Of a stretch of DNA of 64,000 bases, positions 55,790-64,000 are shown one piece after another. Source of the DNA: Bifidobacterium thermophilum. Its GTDB lineage: Bacteria > Actinomycetota > Actinomycetes > Actinomycetales > Bifidobacteriaceae. The DNA lies in assembly GCA_000741495.1 (NCBI GenBank), contig JGZV01000001.1, positions 496,001 to 560,000 of the forward strand. The letters are read 5' to 3'. A program made the position numbers and the translations under genes. Under the pieces are notes generated by a model. That model was not told the origin of the DNA. It saw only the letters and a list, made by a program, of their open reading frames with translations, and made no database searches. Each line of letters begins with the position of its first letter. Within the stretch, counting starts at the first letter, position 1.

Positions 55790-56000
55790 GAAGTTGAGAA
55801 AAAAGTCCCAATATCTCTCGATTTGATGCCATGCTACGGAGAAATCGAGAGGCGGAAGGGCAAACGGCGGCTGCCAATCGATGAAACATGGCGGAATGAT
55901 GCGGTTTGCTTGAACAGGCAGTCGCCATGGAATCCCAATAAGTCTCCAGTTGTTGAGCGTGAAAGGAGTTATTGAGGAAAAAGTCTCAACAACTTAAGCT
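55790..56000. repeat. Intergenic repeats (AAAAAGTCYCAAY motif, inverted AGTTGTTGAG)
   Basis: The 490-base gap between the DUF559 gene and pstB holds no supported gene; a 63-codon frame at 55784 lacks a ribosome-binding site. GAGAAAAAAGTCCCAATATCT (55796) and GAGGAAAAAGTCTCAACAACT (55974) are related direct repeats, both followed within ~17 nt by GATGC. AGTTGTTGAG (55948-55957) and CTCAACAACT (55985-55994) are perfect inverted arms. The CCCAATATCTCTCGAT stretch resembles TCTCAATTTCTCTGGAT at 10.77 kb. Confidence 0.5.
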
Positions 56001-56043
56001 GATGCATGCGAACAACGAGTTATGAAGATTCCACCTGGGTGCC

Positions 56044-56190
56044 GCTACGATTCGGCTGATGGATCAGCCTCACGTGCAATTGTTGAGCCCCGCGCTCACG
56101 CGCAGGGCAACACTTTCTGGCCGGCTGAAGCCGGCTTGCGTCGGCCCACTGGGCCGACGCTACGATTTGGCTGATGGATCAGCCAAATCG
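56044..56190. repeat. Cluster of palindromes downstream of pstB
   Basis: Four inverted repeats in 150 bases. A 26-nt sequence centred on GGCTGATGGATCAGCC occurs at 56044-56069 and again, with one change, at 56159-56184. GCCGGC-TGAA-GCCGGC lies at 56120-56135. GCGTCGGCCCA and its complement flank one base at 56138-56160. The last palindrome (ACGATTTGGCTGAT arms, 56161-56190) includes the final codons and stop of pstB and probably terminates the pst operon. Confidence 0.7.
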
Positions 56191-56958
56191 TCCCGATACA
56201 TACCGTTCGGCTTCTTCGTTTTGGGGGTTGTTGAACATCGTGGTCGTGTCGGCGAAATACTCGAGATGACCAGGCTGGCCGACGGCCTTCAGATTGAAGA
56301 AGGCGGTGAAATCGGCGATACGCGCCGCCTGCTGCATGTTGTGGGTCACAATCACAATCGTGTAATCATGCTTGAGCTCGTTGATCAGATCCTCCACGGC
56401 GAGCGTCGAAATCGGGTCGAGCGCCGAGCACGGCTCATCCATCAGCAGCACCTGAGGGTGAACAGCCACAGCGCGCGCAATGCACAAGCGCTGCTGCTGG
56501 CCGCCAGACAAGCCGATACCCGGATTATCCAGACGATCCTTGACCTCATTCCACAGGTTCGCGCCACGCAGCGCCCACTCGACCAGATCATCGGCGTCCG
56601 ACTTATTGAGATGCTTGTTGTTGAGCTTCACGCCAGCCAACACGTTCTCGCGGATCGACATGGTCGGGAACGGGTTCGGGCGCTGGAACACCATGCCGAC
56701 ATCACGGCGGACAGCCACCGGGTCCACATCCTTGTCATACAGGTTGCGGCCCTCCAGCAGCACCTCGCCCTTCACGTGAGCGCCGGGGATAATCTCATGC
56801 ATGCGGTCAAGCGTGCGCAGCACCGTCGACTTGCCGCAGCCGGACGGCCCAATGAATGCCGTCACCTTGTTCGGCTCGATGTTGATGTTCACATCCTCCA
56901 CGGCCAGAAAATCGCCGTAGTAGATGTTCAGGTTCTTGACATCAATACGTTGTCCCAT
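56179..56958 (-). CDS. pstB: Phosphate ABC transporter ATP-binding protein
   Basis: 259-residue ATPase that powers high-affinity phosphate import. Walker [11 protein letters not shown]-loop, the ABC signature [15 protein letters not shown], Walker [16 protein letters not shown] and the PstB-typical [21 protein letters not shown] are present. It is the last gene of pstSCAB, 57 nt after pstA. The stop codon lies within a palindrome that probably serves as the operon terminator. Confidence 0.97.
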   Translation of the reverse strand: MGQRIDVKNLNIYYGDFLAVEDVNINIEPNKVTAFIGPSGCGKSTVLRTLDRMHEIIPGAHVKGEVLLEGRNLYDKDVDPVAVRRDVGMVFQRPNPFPTMSIRENVLAGVKLNNKHLNKSDADDLVEWALRGANLWNEVKDRLDNPGIGLSGGQQQRLCIARAVAVHPQVLLMDEPCSALDPISTLAVEDLINELKHDYTIVIVTHNMQQAARIADFTAFFNLKAVGQPGHLEYFADTTTMFNNPQNEEAERYVSGRFG

Positions 56959-57015
56959 TGTTTTCCTTCAATAGTTCCGACAATTCCAGAACACGGATAC
57001 GCCGAAGCGTCCACG

Positions 57016-58029
57016 TCAGCGTTCAGCCTTCACCGCGAACACGCGGGCGACCAGACGACCGATGAGGTTCAAAATCAGCACGATCACGATGAGCATCAAA
57101 GCCGCAGCCCACGCACGCTGCATCGGGATGTCGGTGACGCACGAAGCGCTCGCGGACGCGGGGCACGCGACCTTGAGCTTGCTGTACTCCTGGTATACAT
57201 AGACCGGCAGCGTGGTCATCTGGCCGCTGAACAGGTTCACGTTCGTCGTGGAGATGTAGCCGGCCGTCATGAGCAGGGGGGCCGTTTCGCCGACCACGCG
57301 CGCGATTGCGAGAATCACGCCCGACACGATGCCCGGCAATGCCGTACGCAGCACGATCTTGGTGATTGTCCGCTGCTTGGTCACACCCAGCGCGTATGAG
57401 GCTTCGCGCAGATCGTTCGGCACGATCTTGAGCATTTCCTCACTGGATTTAACGACTGTCGGGATCATGAGCAGCGACAATGCGACCGAGCCTTCGAAAC
57501 CGTTGAACGTGCCCGGGCCCACCAGGATCGTGAACATGGAGAACGCGAACAGGCCGGCCACGATCGAAGGCACGCCGCTCATCACGTCAATTAGCAGGCC
57601 GATGGACTTGGCGAATTTGCCACCACGCGAGTATTCGATGAGGAACACCGAGCACATGATGCCGATCGGCACCGAAATGACCAACGCGCCGAGCGTGATC
57701 TCCAACGTGCCGATAATCGCGTGCTGGATGCCGCCGTACCCGCCGGACGCGGTCGGCTGGCCGCCGATCACGCCGGACATGTTGTACGACAGGAAGTTCA
57801 GGTTCAGGCGCTTGACACCGTTGGCGATCGTCGTCCACAGCACGGAGAACAGCGGGATCAACGCGACAATGAACGCGACCGAGATCAGCGCCCCCATCGC
57901 CACGTCCTTGCGCTTGCGCCGGGCGATCATCGAGCGCGTGGGCTGGAACTTGTCGAAGTCAATGACCGGAGCGTCCTTCATCAGCGACTCGCCGGCGGCT
58001 TGCGCATACTCTAGCGAAGCAGTCATCAT
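57016..58029 (-). CDS. pstA: Phosphate ABC transporter permease PstA
   Basis: 337-residue inner-membrane permease with about six helices and the EAA-type coupling loop EMLKIVPNDLREASYALGVTKQRTI. The ending ARVVGETAPLLMTAGY is typical of PstA. Its ATG overlaps the pstC stop by 4 nt (ATGA), coupling their synthesis. The N-terminal ~40 residues are cytosolic and basic. Confidence 0.95.
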   Translation of the reverse strand: MMTASLEYAQAAGESLMKDAPVIDFDKFQPTRSMIARRKRKDVAMGALISVAFIVALIPLFSVLWTTIANGVKRLNLNFLSYNMSGVIGGQPTASGGYGGIQHAIIGTLEITLGALVISVPIGIMCSVFLIEYSRGGKFAKSIGLLIDVMSGVPSIVAGLFAFSMFTILVGPGTFNGFEGSVALSLLMIPTVVKSSEEMLKIVPNDLREASYALGVTKQRTITKIVLRTALPGIVSGVILAIARVVGETAPLLMTAGYISTTNVNLFSGQMTTLPVYVYQEYSKLKVACPASASASCVTDIPMQRAWAAALMLIVIVLILNLIGRLVARVFAVKAER

Positions 58030-58979
58030 GCACTCACTTTCTGCGTGATCTTACGGGCGATGAAATTGACGATGAACGTGATCAGGAACAGCACCAGGCC
58101 GGTCGCGATCAGCGTGGACACGCCCAACGAATTCGCCTCCGGATACTGGGCGGCAATATTCGCAGCAATCGTCTGATTCTGCGACGCCTGCAAAATCCTG
58201 AACGAGTAGTGCAGGCCCGGCGACAGGATCATGAGCACGGCCATCGTCTCGCCGAGGGCACGGCCCAAGCCGAGCATCGACGCGGACACCACGCCCGACT
58301 TGCCGAACGGCAGCACCGCGATTTTAATCATCTCCCACTTGGTGGCGCCAAGCGCAAGCGCTGCCTCCTGCTGCAGACGCGGAGTCTGCAGGTAGACGTC
58401 ACGCGCCATGGACGTGATGATCGGCAGGATCATGACGGCGAGCACCACGGCCACAGTAGCGACCGTACGCGCCGGGTTCGCGGCCGGGCCCTTGAACAAC
58501 GGGATCCAGCCGAGATACTTGGCCACCCAATTCCAGAACGGGTAGATGGCAGGCACCAGCACGATGCCGCCCCACAAGCCGTAAATCACCGACGGGATAG
58601 CGGCCAGCAAGTCGACAATCGTGCTCAGCGCGGTCGCCAATCCCTTGGGGGCGTACTGCGAGATGAACAGCGCGATGCCGACGGACACGAAGAAGGCGAT
58701 GAGCAGGGCGAGCGCCGCGACCAGGATGGTACCGAACGCGAGCGGGCCGACATACTGCCAGAAATTATGCGCCTTACCGCCGGTGAACGACTCGATGGTC
58801 GCCTTGTTGGCGTTCTGGTCGCCGCCAATCAGCGGCCAGGCGCGGAAGAAGAGGAAGAGAAAGACCGCGGCCAGGACAACAAGAATCAGCGCGCCGCATG
58901 CGAATGCGACCCATTTGAATATCTTGTCCGCTGATTTGCCGCCGACCGGCTGGTCGAGGGTGGATTTCTCGGAACTCAC
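58026..58979 (-). CDS. pstC: Phosphate ABC transporter permease PstC
   Basis: 317-residue partner permease. The loop RDVYLQTPRLQQEAALALGATKWEM and GLGRALGETMAVLMI are conserved PstC motifs. It starts with GTG at 58979, with AAGGAG 7 nt upstream. It is separated from pstS by ~200 nt containing two overlapping hairpins, which may set the ratio of binding protein to permease. Confidence 0.95.
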   Translation of the reverse strand: MSSEKSTLDQPVGGKSADKIFKWVAFACGALILVVLAAVFLFLFFRAWPLIGGDQNANKATIESFTGGKAHNFWQYVGPLAFGTILVAALALLIAFFVSVGIALFISQYAPKGLATALSTIVDLLAAIPSVIYGLWGGIVLVPAIYPFWNWVAKYLGWIPLFKGPAANPARTVATVAVVLAVMILPIITSMARDVYLQTPRLQQEAALALGATKWEMIKIAVLPFGKSGVVSASMLGLGRALGETMAVLMILSPGLHYSFRILQASQNQTIAANIAAQYPEANSLGVSTLIATGLVLFLITFIVNFIARKITQKVSA

Positions 58980-59004
58980 AGGTTCTCCTTATGGGCTGAC
59001 ACCC

Positions 59005-59072
59005 GAAACCGGGCACATGGTGGAACCGGTTTCAGGCCGCTCCCGCTGAGTCAGCCAGGACGCGGCCTGAAA
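59005..59072 (-). promoter_or_regulatory. Two mutually exclusive hairpins between pstS and pstC
   Basis: TTTCAGGCCGC (59030-59040) is complementary to 59062-59072 (11 bp), and GAAACCGG (59005-59012) to CCGGTTTC (59026-59033). The arms share bases 59030-59033, so only one can form fully. They are placed to attenuate or process the pstS-pstC transcript. Confidence 0.55.
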
Positions 59073-59177
59073 TCGTTTCATCATTCCATGTTCGATACTA
59101 CCGTCTGTCAGGCGTGCGACTGTCCGAACCGGACGAAACCTATTCGGACCGCCGCGCTTGACAGGTTATGTGAAGGT

Positions 59178-60311
59178 TCACTTGGTTTCGATCGCGTCGA
59201 TCGACTTGGTGACCTTGGCGCGCAGCGTGTCGCTCATCGGGGCGGAGCCGGCGTTGTCGGCGGCGACCTGCTGGCCGTCCTCGCTGATCACGTAGGTGAG
59301 CCAGGACTTCACGAACTTCGCGGTGTTGACGTCCTTGTAGGCCGGGCACACGACGTCGTAGGAGATCAGCACGACCGGGTAGGCGCCATCCGTGGTGGTG
59401 GTGTGGTCGAGCTTGACGACCACTCGGTTGTCGCCCTTGGCGGAATCGTCGAGCGGGGAAGCGTCCACGACCTTGGCGGCGGCTTCAGCCGAATACGGGA
59501 CGTACTTCTCGCCGACCTTCACGGCGACCGTACCCAGGTCGCCGGCCTTGGAGGCATCAGCGTAGCCGATGGTGCCGTCGGCCTGGCTGACCGTGTTGAT
59601 CACGCCATCGGTGCCCTTGGCGCCCTGGCCAACCTCGTTCGGCCAGTTCTCGCTCAGGTCGTAGCTCCAGTTGTCCGGGGCGACATCCTTGACATAGCCT
59701 AGGAAGTTCTTGGTGGTGCCGGACTTGTCGGAACGGTGGACCACGGTGATCGCGGTGTCAGGCAGGTCGACCTTCGGGTTCTGCTGCTTGATCGCGTCAT
59801 CATTCCACTTGGTGATCTTGCCGTCGAAGATCTTGGCGATGGTCTCGCCGTCGAGGTTGAGGTGCTTGTCCTTGCCGGAGATGCCCTTCAAGTTGAACAC
59901 GATGGCGATCGGGGAAATGTACACCGGGACGTCGAACGCGGTGCCGGAAGCGCACACGCTCTTCGACTGGGAGACCTCGTCATCGCTCAGCGAGGCGTCG
60001 GAGCCGGCCCACGCGGTGGCACCGGTGAGGAAGGTGCTCACGCCGGCGCCGGAACCGCTCGGATTGTAGGAGATCTTCGCATCCGGGTTCTGCGCCTGGT
60101 AGCTGGCGATCCACGCCTCAACGGCGGACTGCTGCGAGGAGGCGCCGGCACCCTGGAACTCGCCTGAGATCTTCTCGGCGGACGATGTGGACTTGCCGGC
60201 AGCGCTGGAGCTACCGGACACAGGCTCATTGTTTCCGCAGGCGCCAAGTGCCGCAAGCATGGCGACACCGGAAACAGCAGCGATGGAACGTACAAGCAAA
60301 TTCTTTCGCAT
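59178..60311 (-). CDS. pstS: Phosphate-binding lipoprotein PstS
   Basis: 377-residue extracellular phosphate receptor. A lipoprotein signal peptide ends in the lipobox LGAC (C25). FQGAGASSQQSAVEAW, YNPSGSGAGVSTF and VHRSDKSGTTKNFLGYV are the phosphate-coordinating loops. It is the first gene of pstSCAB and lies directly behind a PHO box and the two-component genes. Confidence 0.96.
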   Translation of the reverse strand: MRKNLLVRSIAAVSGVAMLAALGACGNNEPVSGSSSAAGKSTSSAEKISGEFQGAGASSQQSAVEAWIASYQAQNPDAKISYNPSGSGAGVSTFLTGATAWAGSDASLSDDEVSQSKSVCASGTAFDVPVYISPIAIVFNLKGISGKDKHLNLDGETIAKIFDGKITKWNDDAIKQQNPKVDLPDTAITVVHRSDKSGTTKNFLGYVKDVAPDNWSYDLSENWPNEVGQGAKGTDGVINTVSQADGTIGYADASKAGDLGTVAVKVGEKYVPYSAEAAAKVVDASPLDDSAKGDNRVVVKLDHTTTTDGAYPVVLISYDVVCPAYKDVNTAKFVKSWLTYVISEDGQQVAADNAGSAPMSDTLRAKVTKSIDAIETK

Positions 60312-60450
60312 GTCTTCAAATCCCTCTGAAATCGCATCAGGCGGGAATCCCGCCCTGTGCCTCGGGGCCGCAGCCCCGCATCATAAACATGGCACCTTTC
60401 CGTTCATGACAATTCAAGCGTATGGGAGATTACGAGGGTGGCGGACCAAA

Positions 60451-60471
60451 TCAGGTGAACGGAAGATGAAC
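60451..60471 (-). promoter_or_regulatory. PHO box upstream of pstS
   Basis: Minus-strand GTTCATCTTCC followed directly by GTTCACCTGA: two direct repeats with 11-nt periodicity, the layout of actinobacterial PhoP/RegX3 binding sites. It lies 140 nt upstream of the pstS start. Confidence 0.75.
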
Positions 60472-60541
60472 TCTTGTCGATTTCACAGGATGCACAGGTG
60501 GCCTGGCATCGCGATCCGCGGGAAGATGCGGGTCCGCCGGA

Positions 60542-61246
60542 TCACTTGGCGGGGGCGTCGATCTTGTAGCCTAGGCCGCGCACGGTCGTCAGGTACTGCG
60601 GGTGGGAGGGGTCGGCCTCGATCTTGGAACGCACACGCTTGACATGCACGTCAAGCGTCTTGGTATCGCCGACATAGTTCGACCCCCAGATGCGGTCGAT
60701 CAGCTGATGGCGGGTCATCACGCGGCCCTTGTTCTGCATGAGGTATTCCAGCAGCTCGAACTCCTTGAGCGGGAAGAACACGTCCTGCCCGCGCACGGTG
60801 ACCTGATGCTCGCCCACGTGCATGGTGATATCGCCGCACACCAGCGCAACATCATCATCCTGGGCGCCCGGCGTCTGCGCCGCCGACTGGTTGCGGCGCA
60901 ACACCGCACGGATACGCGCCAACAGCTCGCGGAACGAATACGGCTTGGTCACGTAGTCGTCCGCGCCGACCTCAAGGCCTACGACCTTGTCGATTTCCGC
61001 GCTTTTCGCGGTCAACATGATAATCGGCACGCGGCTCTGCTCGCGGATGCGCCGGCACAGCGCGATCCCGTCGATGCCGGGAAGCATCAGATCGAGTAGC
61101 ACCAGGTCGGCACCGCCGCGCGTGAACAGTTCCAGGCCTTCCTCGCCGGTCTCGGCCGCCTCCACGTCGTACCCCTCACGGGTGAGCTGATAGACCAGCG
61201 GCTCACGGTAGGATTCCTCATCCTCGACAATCAGAATGCGTGTCAT
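60542..61246 (-). CDS. OmpR/PhoB-family response regulator (PhoP/RegX3-like)
   Basis: 234 residues: receiver domain with the phospho-acceptor D52 in LVLLDLMLPG, acidic pocket VEDEE, K in VTKPYS, then a winged-helix DNA-binding domain (FFPLKEFELLEYLMQNKG, VKRVRSKIE). The gene follows its cognate histidine kinase by 20 nt and precedes pstS, so it is very probably the phosphate-starvation regulator that binds the nearby PHO box. The name phoP or regX3 depends on convention and is left open. Confidence 0.92.
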   Translation of the reverse strand: MTRILIVEDEESYREPLVYQLTREGYDVEAAETGEEGLELFTRGGADLVLLDLMLPGIDGIALCRRIREQSRVPIIMLTAKSAEIDKVVGLEVGADDYVTKPYSFRELLARIRAVLRRNQSAAQTPGAQDDDVALVCGDITMHVGEHQVTVRGQDVFFPLKEFELLEYLMQNKGRVMTRHQLIDRIWGSNYVGDTKTLDVHVKRVRSKIEADPSHPQYLTTVRGLGYKIDAPAK

Positions 61247-61266
61247 ACTACTGTTCCTGCTCCTGT

Positions 61267-62700
61267 CTATTCCACTGTTCCAAGCTGTTCAGCCTTATTC
61301 GCCTGCTCAAGCGGCTGCGCATGATCGCCCGCGAGCGCAGCGTCGGCAGCACCCGCACCCGCATTACCGGCACTCGCCCCCGCACCGTCACTTGCATCAG
61401 CTTCGCCGGCATCACCGTCCAATGGAAGCTCAATCGTGAACGTCGAGCCGCTCCCCTCATGCGACCACGCTGAAATCGTGCCGCCGCACTCCTCGACGCA
61501 ATGTTTCGTGATTGCCAACCCGAGCCCGGTTCCGCCGGTGTCGCGCGACCGAGCGGGGTCGACACGGTAGAACCGTTCGAAAATGCGGTCCAACGACTGT
61601 TCAGGAATGCCGATCCCCTGATCGATCACGCGGACCGTCACCGTGCCTTCGGCGTCATGACGCGCGATATCAGCTGTTACCGTCGTGTCCGAAGGTGAAT
61701 AGTGGATTGCGTTCTCAATCAGGTTCTTCACCGCCGTGGTGAGCGCGCGACGATCCACACGCACCACAGCAGGCCCGCCCGAATGCGTCACCCGGATGTC
61801 GATATGCTTGTGTTCCGCCTGCACGGCGTTCTGCTGGGCAGCATCCTTGACCACATCCAACGCGTCCACCTGCTGCGCTGACGCGACCCCCGACGTGCTT
61901 TCCACGCGCTGCAATTCGATAAGCCGTTGCACCAGATTGGTCAGACGCTCGGATTCTTTGGAAATCCGGCCCGAGAAATACCGTACGGCATCCGGATCGT
62001 CGGCGGCATCAGTAATGGTTTCCGCAAGCAAAGCAATAGCTCCGGCGGGGGTTTTCAACTCATGCGACACGTTCGTCACAAAATCACGACGCATCATCTC
62101 GAAGCGGCGGCGTTCGGTGATATCGCGGATGAACACGGCCACACGGTTCTCATCAATCGCACCGGCGTGGATAAGCAGATGACGCTGTCGCGCCGGATTC
62201 ACCGTACCTGCCTTGACGCCACGCCCGGGATGGTCCCCACTCTGGCGCCCATGGCTATCCACTGTGATTTCCCGGTCACGCGTCTGCCCGTCAACCGCAA
62301 CCATGGCGACAACCTGCGCGAGATCGTCATTGATCAAGCCGGCATCGCCGACGAGCGCGAGATTACGGGCGGCCGGGCTGACGTATCGAATGCGGTCGCC
62401 GTCGTCCACAATGACAAGCATGTCCGGCATCACGTTGATGAACTGTTCTTCAGCCGCACGAACCGTGCCCTCGCCGAACACGCTCGACGCCCCGCGCAAG
62501 CCGTCACGGGAATCGGCATGGTCACCGTTCGCACGAGGCACAGCAGAACGTGCTGCGAGAGCATCGCCATTGCCGGTGTCCCCATGCTTCCCGGCACCCG
62601 TGCGGCGTCCCCAACGGTACCCAAGCAGGACGGCGAGCGCCAGTACCAGCATCGCAACAACCACGACGATCACGGTAATCGTCCACTGATGTGCGTCCAT
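61267..62700 (-). CDS. Sensor histidine kinase (PhoR/SenX3-like)
   Basis: 477-residue kinase with a single N-terminal membrane helix (TITVIVVVVAMLVLALAVLLGYRW), a PAS-like sensor (~85-190), HisKA with H213 in VSHELKTP, and HATPase with N-box NLIENAIHYSP, DQGIGIP and GTGLGLAI. The single helix and intracellular PAS domain resemble SenX3, which senses transporter state and not phosphate directly. The C-terminal ~50 residues are an Ala/Gly-rich tail. It is the first gene of the phosphate cluster. Confidence 0.92.
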   Translation of the reverse strand: MDAHQWTITVIVVVVAMLVLALAVLLGYRWGRRTGAGKHGDTGNGDALAARSAVPRANGDHADSRDGLRGASSVFGEGTVRAAEEQFINVMPDMLVIVDDGDRIRYVSPAARNLALVGDAGLINDDLAQVVAMVAVDGQTRDREITVDSHGRQSGDHPGRGVKAGTVNPARQRHLLIHAGAIDENRVAVFIRDITERRRFEMMRRDFVTNVSHELKTPAGAIALLAETITDAADDPDAVRYFSGRISKESERLTNLVQRLIELQRVESTSGVASAQQVDALDVVKDAAQQNAVQAEHKHIDIRVTHSGGPAVVRVDRRALTTAVKNLIENAIHYSPSDTTVTADIARHDAEGTVTVRVIDQGIGIPEQSLDRIFERFYRVDPARSRDTGGTGLGLAITKHCVEECGGTISAWSHEGSGSTFTIELPLDGDAGEADASDGAGASAGNAGAGAADAALAGDHAQPLEQANKAEQLGTVE

Positions 62701-62854
62701 CGTTCCTCCCTGTGCCGCAATCCGCGGCGGCTCCGCATCAAGCGTAACCTCGCGGACGCGTTGGCGTACCCGAGTTTGATTGAAGTTCGCTTGTTGTTAA
62801 CCTTCGAGGGGACACTCCCGCGACATGCGGGCCGGCATGAACTGCACGCAACGG

Positions 62855-63550
62855 TTACAGCCGGCGCACGATATCGATGGCGAGACGGGCGGCGGTATCT
62901 GCGTATTCGGAGATGTCGAACTCCTTGAACACCTCGTAGTCGGTGTCGGCGTTGTCGCTCAACGCGCGGATAACCAGGGCGGGGACATCGTTGCGGGCGG
63001 CGACATGCGCGACCGCGGCACCCTCCATTTCGACCGCGTCAGCACCGGTATCCTCGCGCACCTGCTTGACTTTCTCAGGCGAATCAACGAAATAGTTGCC
63101 GGAAGCGATCGTGCCGACCATATGCTTGATGCCGGCCGCGTCAAGCGCCGCCGAAGCGACATCCAACAGGTGGGTGTCGGAATGGAATTCCTCGGTTTTC
63201 GGCTTCCACTGGCCGACCAGACGCATATCCGTGTCCAGATAGCGCAGCGTGCCGCCGAGCACAACATCGTTGATATGCAGGTCGCGGTTGAGATTGCCGG
63301 CGATGCCGGAGAAGATCACGGCCTGCGGATGGTAGGTGTCCACCAGATACTGCGTGGTAGCGGCCGCGTTGACCAAGCCCATGCCGCCGACCGTTGCGGC
63401 GACCTCAACCTGCTCGCCCGCGTTCGTGGTCAATGTGCCGTGCGCGACATCAAGGCTTGCTTCGCGGCGATGCTCCACACGGTCCAATGAAGCCGCGATC
63501 AGCGCGACTTCCTCGTCCAATGCGCCGATGATGGCGATAGTTGCAGTCAT
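62855..63550 (-). CDS. mtnN: 5'-methylthioadenosine/S-adenosylhomocysteine nucleosidase
   Basis: 231-residue enzyme that cleaves MTA and SAH to adenine and a thioribose derivative, recycling methylation by-products and enabling autoinducer-2 precursor formation. IGALDEEVALI, VIFSGIAGNLNRDLHINDVV, VEMEGAAVAHVA (catalytic/ribose-binding Glu) and IRALSDNAD (catalytic Asp) are all standard. Monocistronic, between the DAHP synthase and the two-component kinase. Confidence 0.95.
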   Translation of the reverse strand: MTATIAIIGALDEEVALIAASLDRVEHRREASLDVAHGTLTTNAGEQVEVAATVGGMGLVNAAATTQYLVDTYHPQAVIFSGIAGNLNRDLHINDVVLGGTLRYLDTDMRLVGQWKPKTEEFHSDTHLLDVASAALDAAGIKHMVGTIASGNYFVDSPEKVKQVREDTGADAVEMEGAAVAHVAARNDVPALVIRALSDNADTDYEVFKEFDISEYADTAARLAIDIVRRL

Positions 63551-63653
63551 ATTGCTCCTTTGTGTTGCGTATGGGTATTCGATTCGTCATTGTGGCCGGC
63601 GGCGCGGCCGGAATGCTGGCAGGGATGCTGGCAGGGATGCGAAAACGCCGGGG

Positions 63654-64000
63654 TTACTCGTTCCAGCGGCGTTGTGAGACGGCGTCCGCCAGTTCGCGTA
63701 GCAGCTGCTCCGTGTCAGGCCATGACAGGCAACGGTCGGTGATGGATCGGCCGTACACCAGCCGATCAAGCGGGGCGGGCTTTTGGTTGCCGCCCTCAAG
63801 GAAGCTTTCCATCATCACGCCGGTGATACCCCGCTCACCTTGGGCGATCCGCGAAGCGATATTGCGTACGACCTGCGCCTGACGATGCTCATCCTTGCCG
63901 GAATTGCCGTGCGAACAGTCGATGATCAGCCCGTGGGCGGCCGCGGAATCAGCGGGAAGCATCGCACGGATATCCGTCATCGCTTGTGTGACGGATTGCG
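63654..64000 (-). CDS. 3-deoxy-7-phosphoheptulonate synthase, C-terminal part
   Basis: The last ~115 codons of a class I (AroF/G/H-type) DAHP synthase, the entry enzyme of the shikimate pathway; the 5' end lies beyond the window. LIIDCSHGNSGKDEHRQ, GVMMESFLEGGNQK and YGRSITDRCLSWPDTEQLL are the family's conserved C-terminal motifs, including metal- and PEP-binding residues. Which paralogue it is, and any feedback specificity, cannot be told. Confidence 0.92.
   Translation of the reverse strand, partial: QSVTQAMTDIRAMLPADSAAAHGLIIDCSHGNSGKDEHRQAQVVRNIASRIAQGERGITGVMMESFLEGGNQKPAPLDRLVYGRSITDRCLSWPDTEQLLRELADAVSQRRWNE

Noticed and set aside
55784-55975. 63-codon frame in the gap before pstB
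   Set aside because: No ribosome-binding site, and composed of the local repeats; no recognisable protein features.

Overview
The window is high-GC actinobacterial chromosome and almost certainly comes from a Bifidobacterium. Support includes a bifunctional AdhE, GlgX/MalQ alpha-glucan enzymes, a sortase-built pilus cassette, a solitary groES under a CIRCE operator, a PHO-box-controlled pst operon and the gene order tRNA-Tyr/Thr/Met-rpmG-murB. No species is assigned. Most genes lie on the minus strand.

Layout. 1-2697: start of the S10 ribosomal operon (rpsJ-rplC-rplD-rplW-rplB, the last cut by the window edge). 3.1-5.0 kb: an HSL-type esterase converging on a TetR regulator. 5.1-10.7 kb: adhE (TTG start, Rex/CRP-like operator over its promoter) divergent from glgX, whose 3' end looks frameshifted. 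11.2-14.6 kb: rplM-rpsI with a likely structured leader, then malQ. 14.7-16.1 kb: yigZ and an LRV-repeat protein. 16.9-23.0 kb: tRNA-Ser, dinB, a dapC-type aminotransferase, 7Fe ferredoxin, APC permease, murB. 23.1-24.9 kb: rpmG, three tRNAs and a hisC/pat aminotransferase. 24.9-30.2 kb: moxR plus one 1425-codon reading frame that fuses a DUF58 protein to a transglutaminase. 30.3-34.8 kb: groES, a membrane protein, a GNAT acetyltransferase, 5-FTHF cyclo-ligase, an FmdB zinc ribbon and a SAF/CpaB-like protein.

34.8-40.6 kb is the most unusual locus. A compact operon encodes an FHA-domain protein (broken by two compensating single-base changes at G tracts), a 1204-residue protein shaped like an SF1 helicase-nuclease but with all expected catalytic motifs degenerate, and a 69-residue protein translationally coupled to it. 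41.0-42.2 kb: rplJ-rplL with an L10 leader. 42.3-44.3 kb: a two-gene Septu-like (PtuA ATPase/PtuB HNH) anti-phage cassette. 44.5-52.6 kb: a class C sortase pilus operon (tip subunit, major pilin, sortase); the tip protein appears to carry BIG2 and starch-binding-like modules nested in a SpaA/CnaB domain.

53.0-55.7 kb: an NCS2 purine permease divergent from a DUF559 (PD-(D/E)XK) protein. 56.2-62.7 kb: the phosphate regulon, histidine kinase-response regulator-pstS-pstC-pstA-pstB in one direction, with a PHO box before pstS. 62.9-64.0 kb: the mtn/pfs nucleosidase and the 3' end of a DAHP synthase gene. All positions and motifs were read by eye; no homology search was possible, so family names rest on recognised motifs and length.
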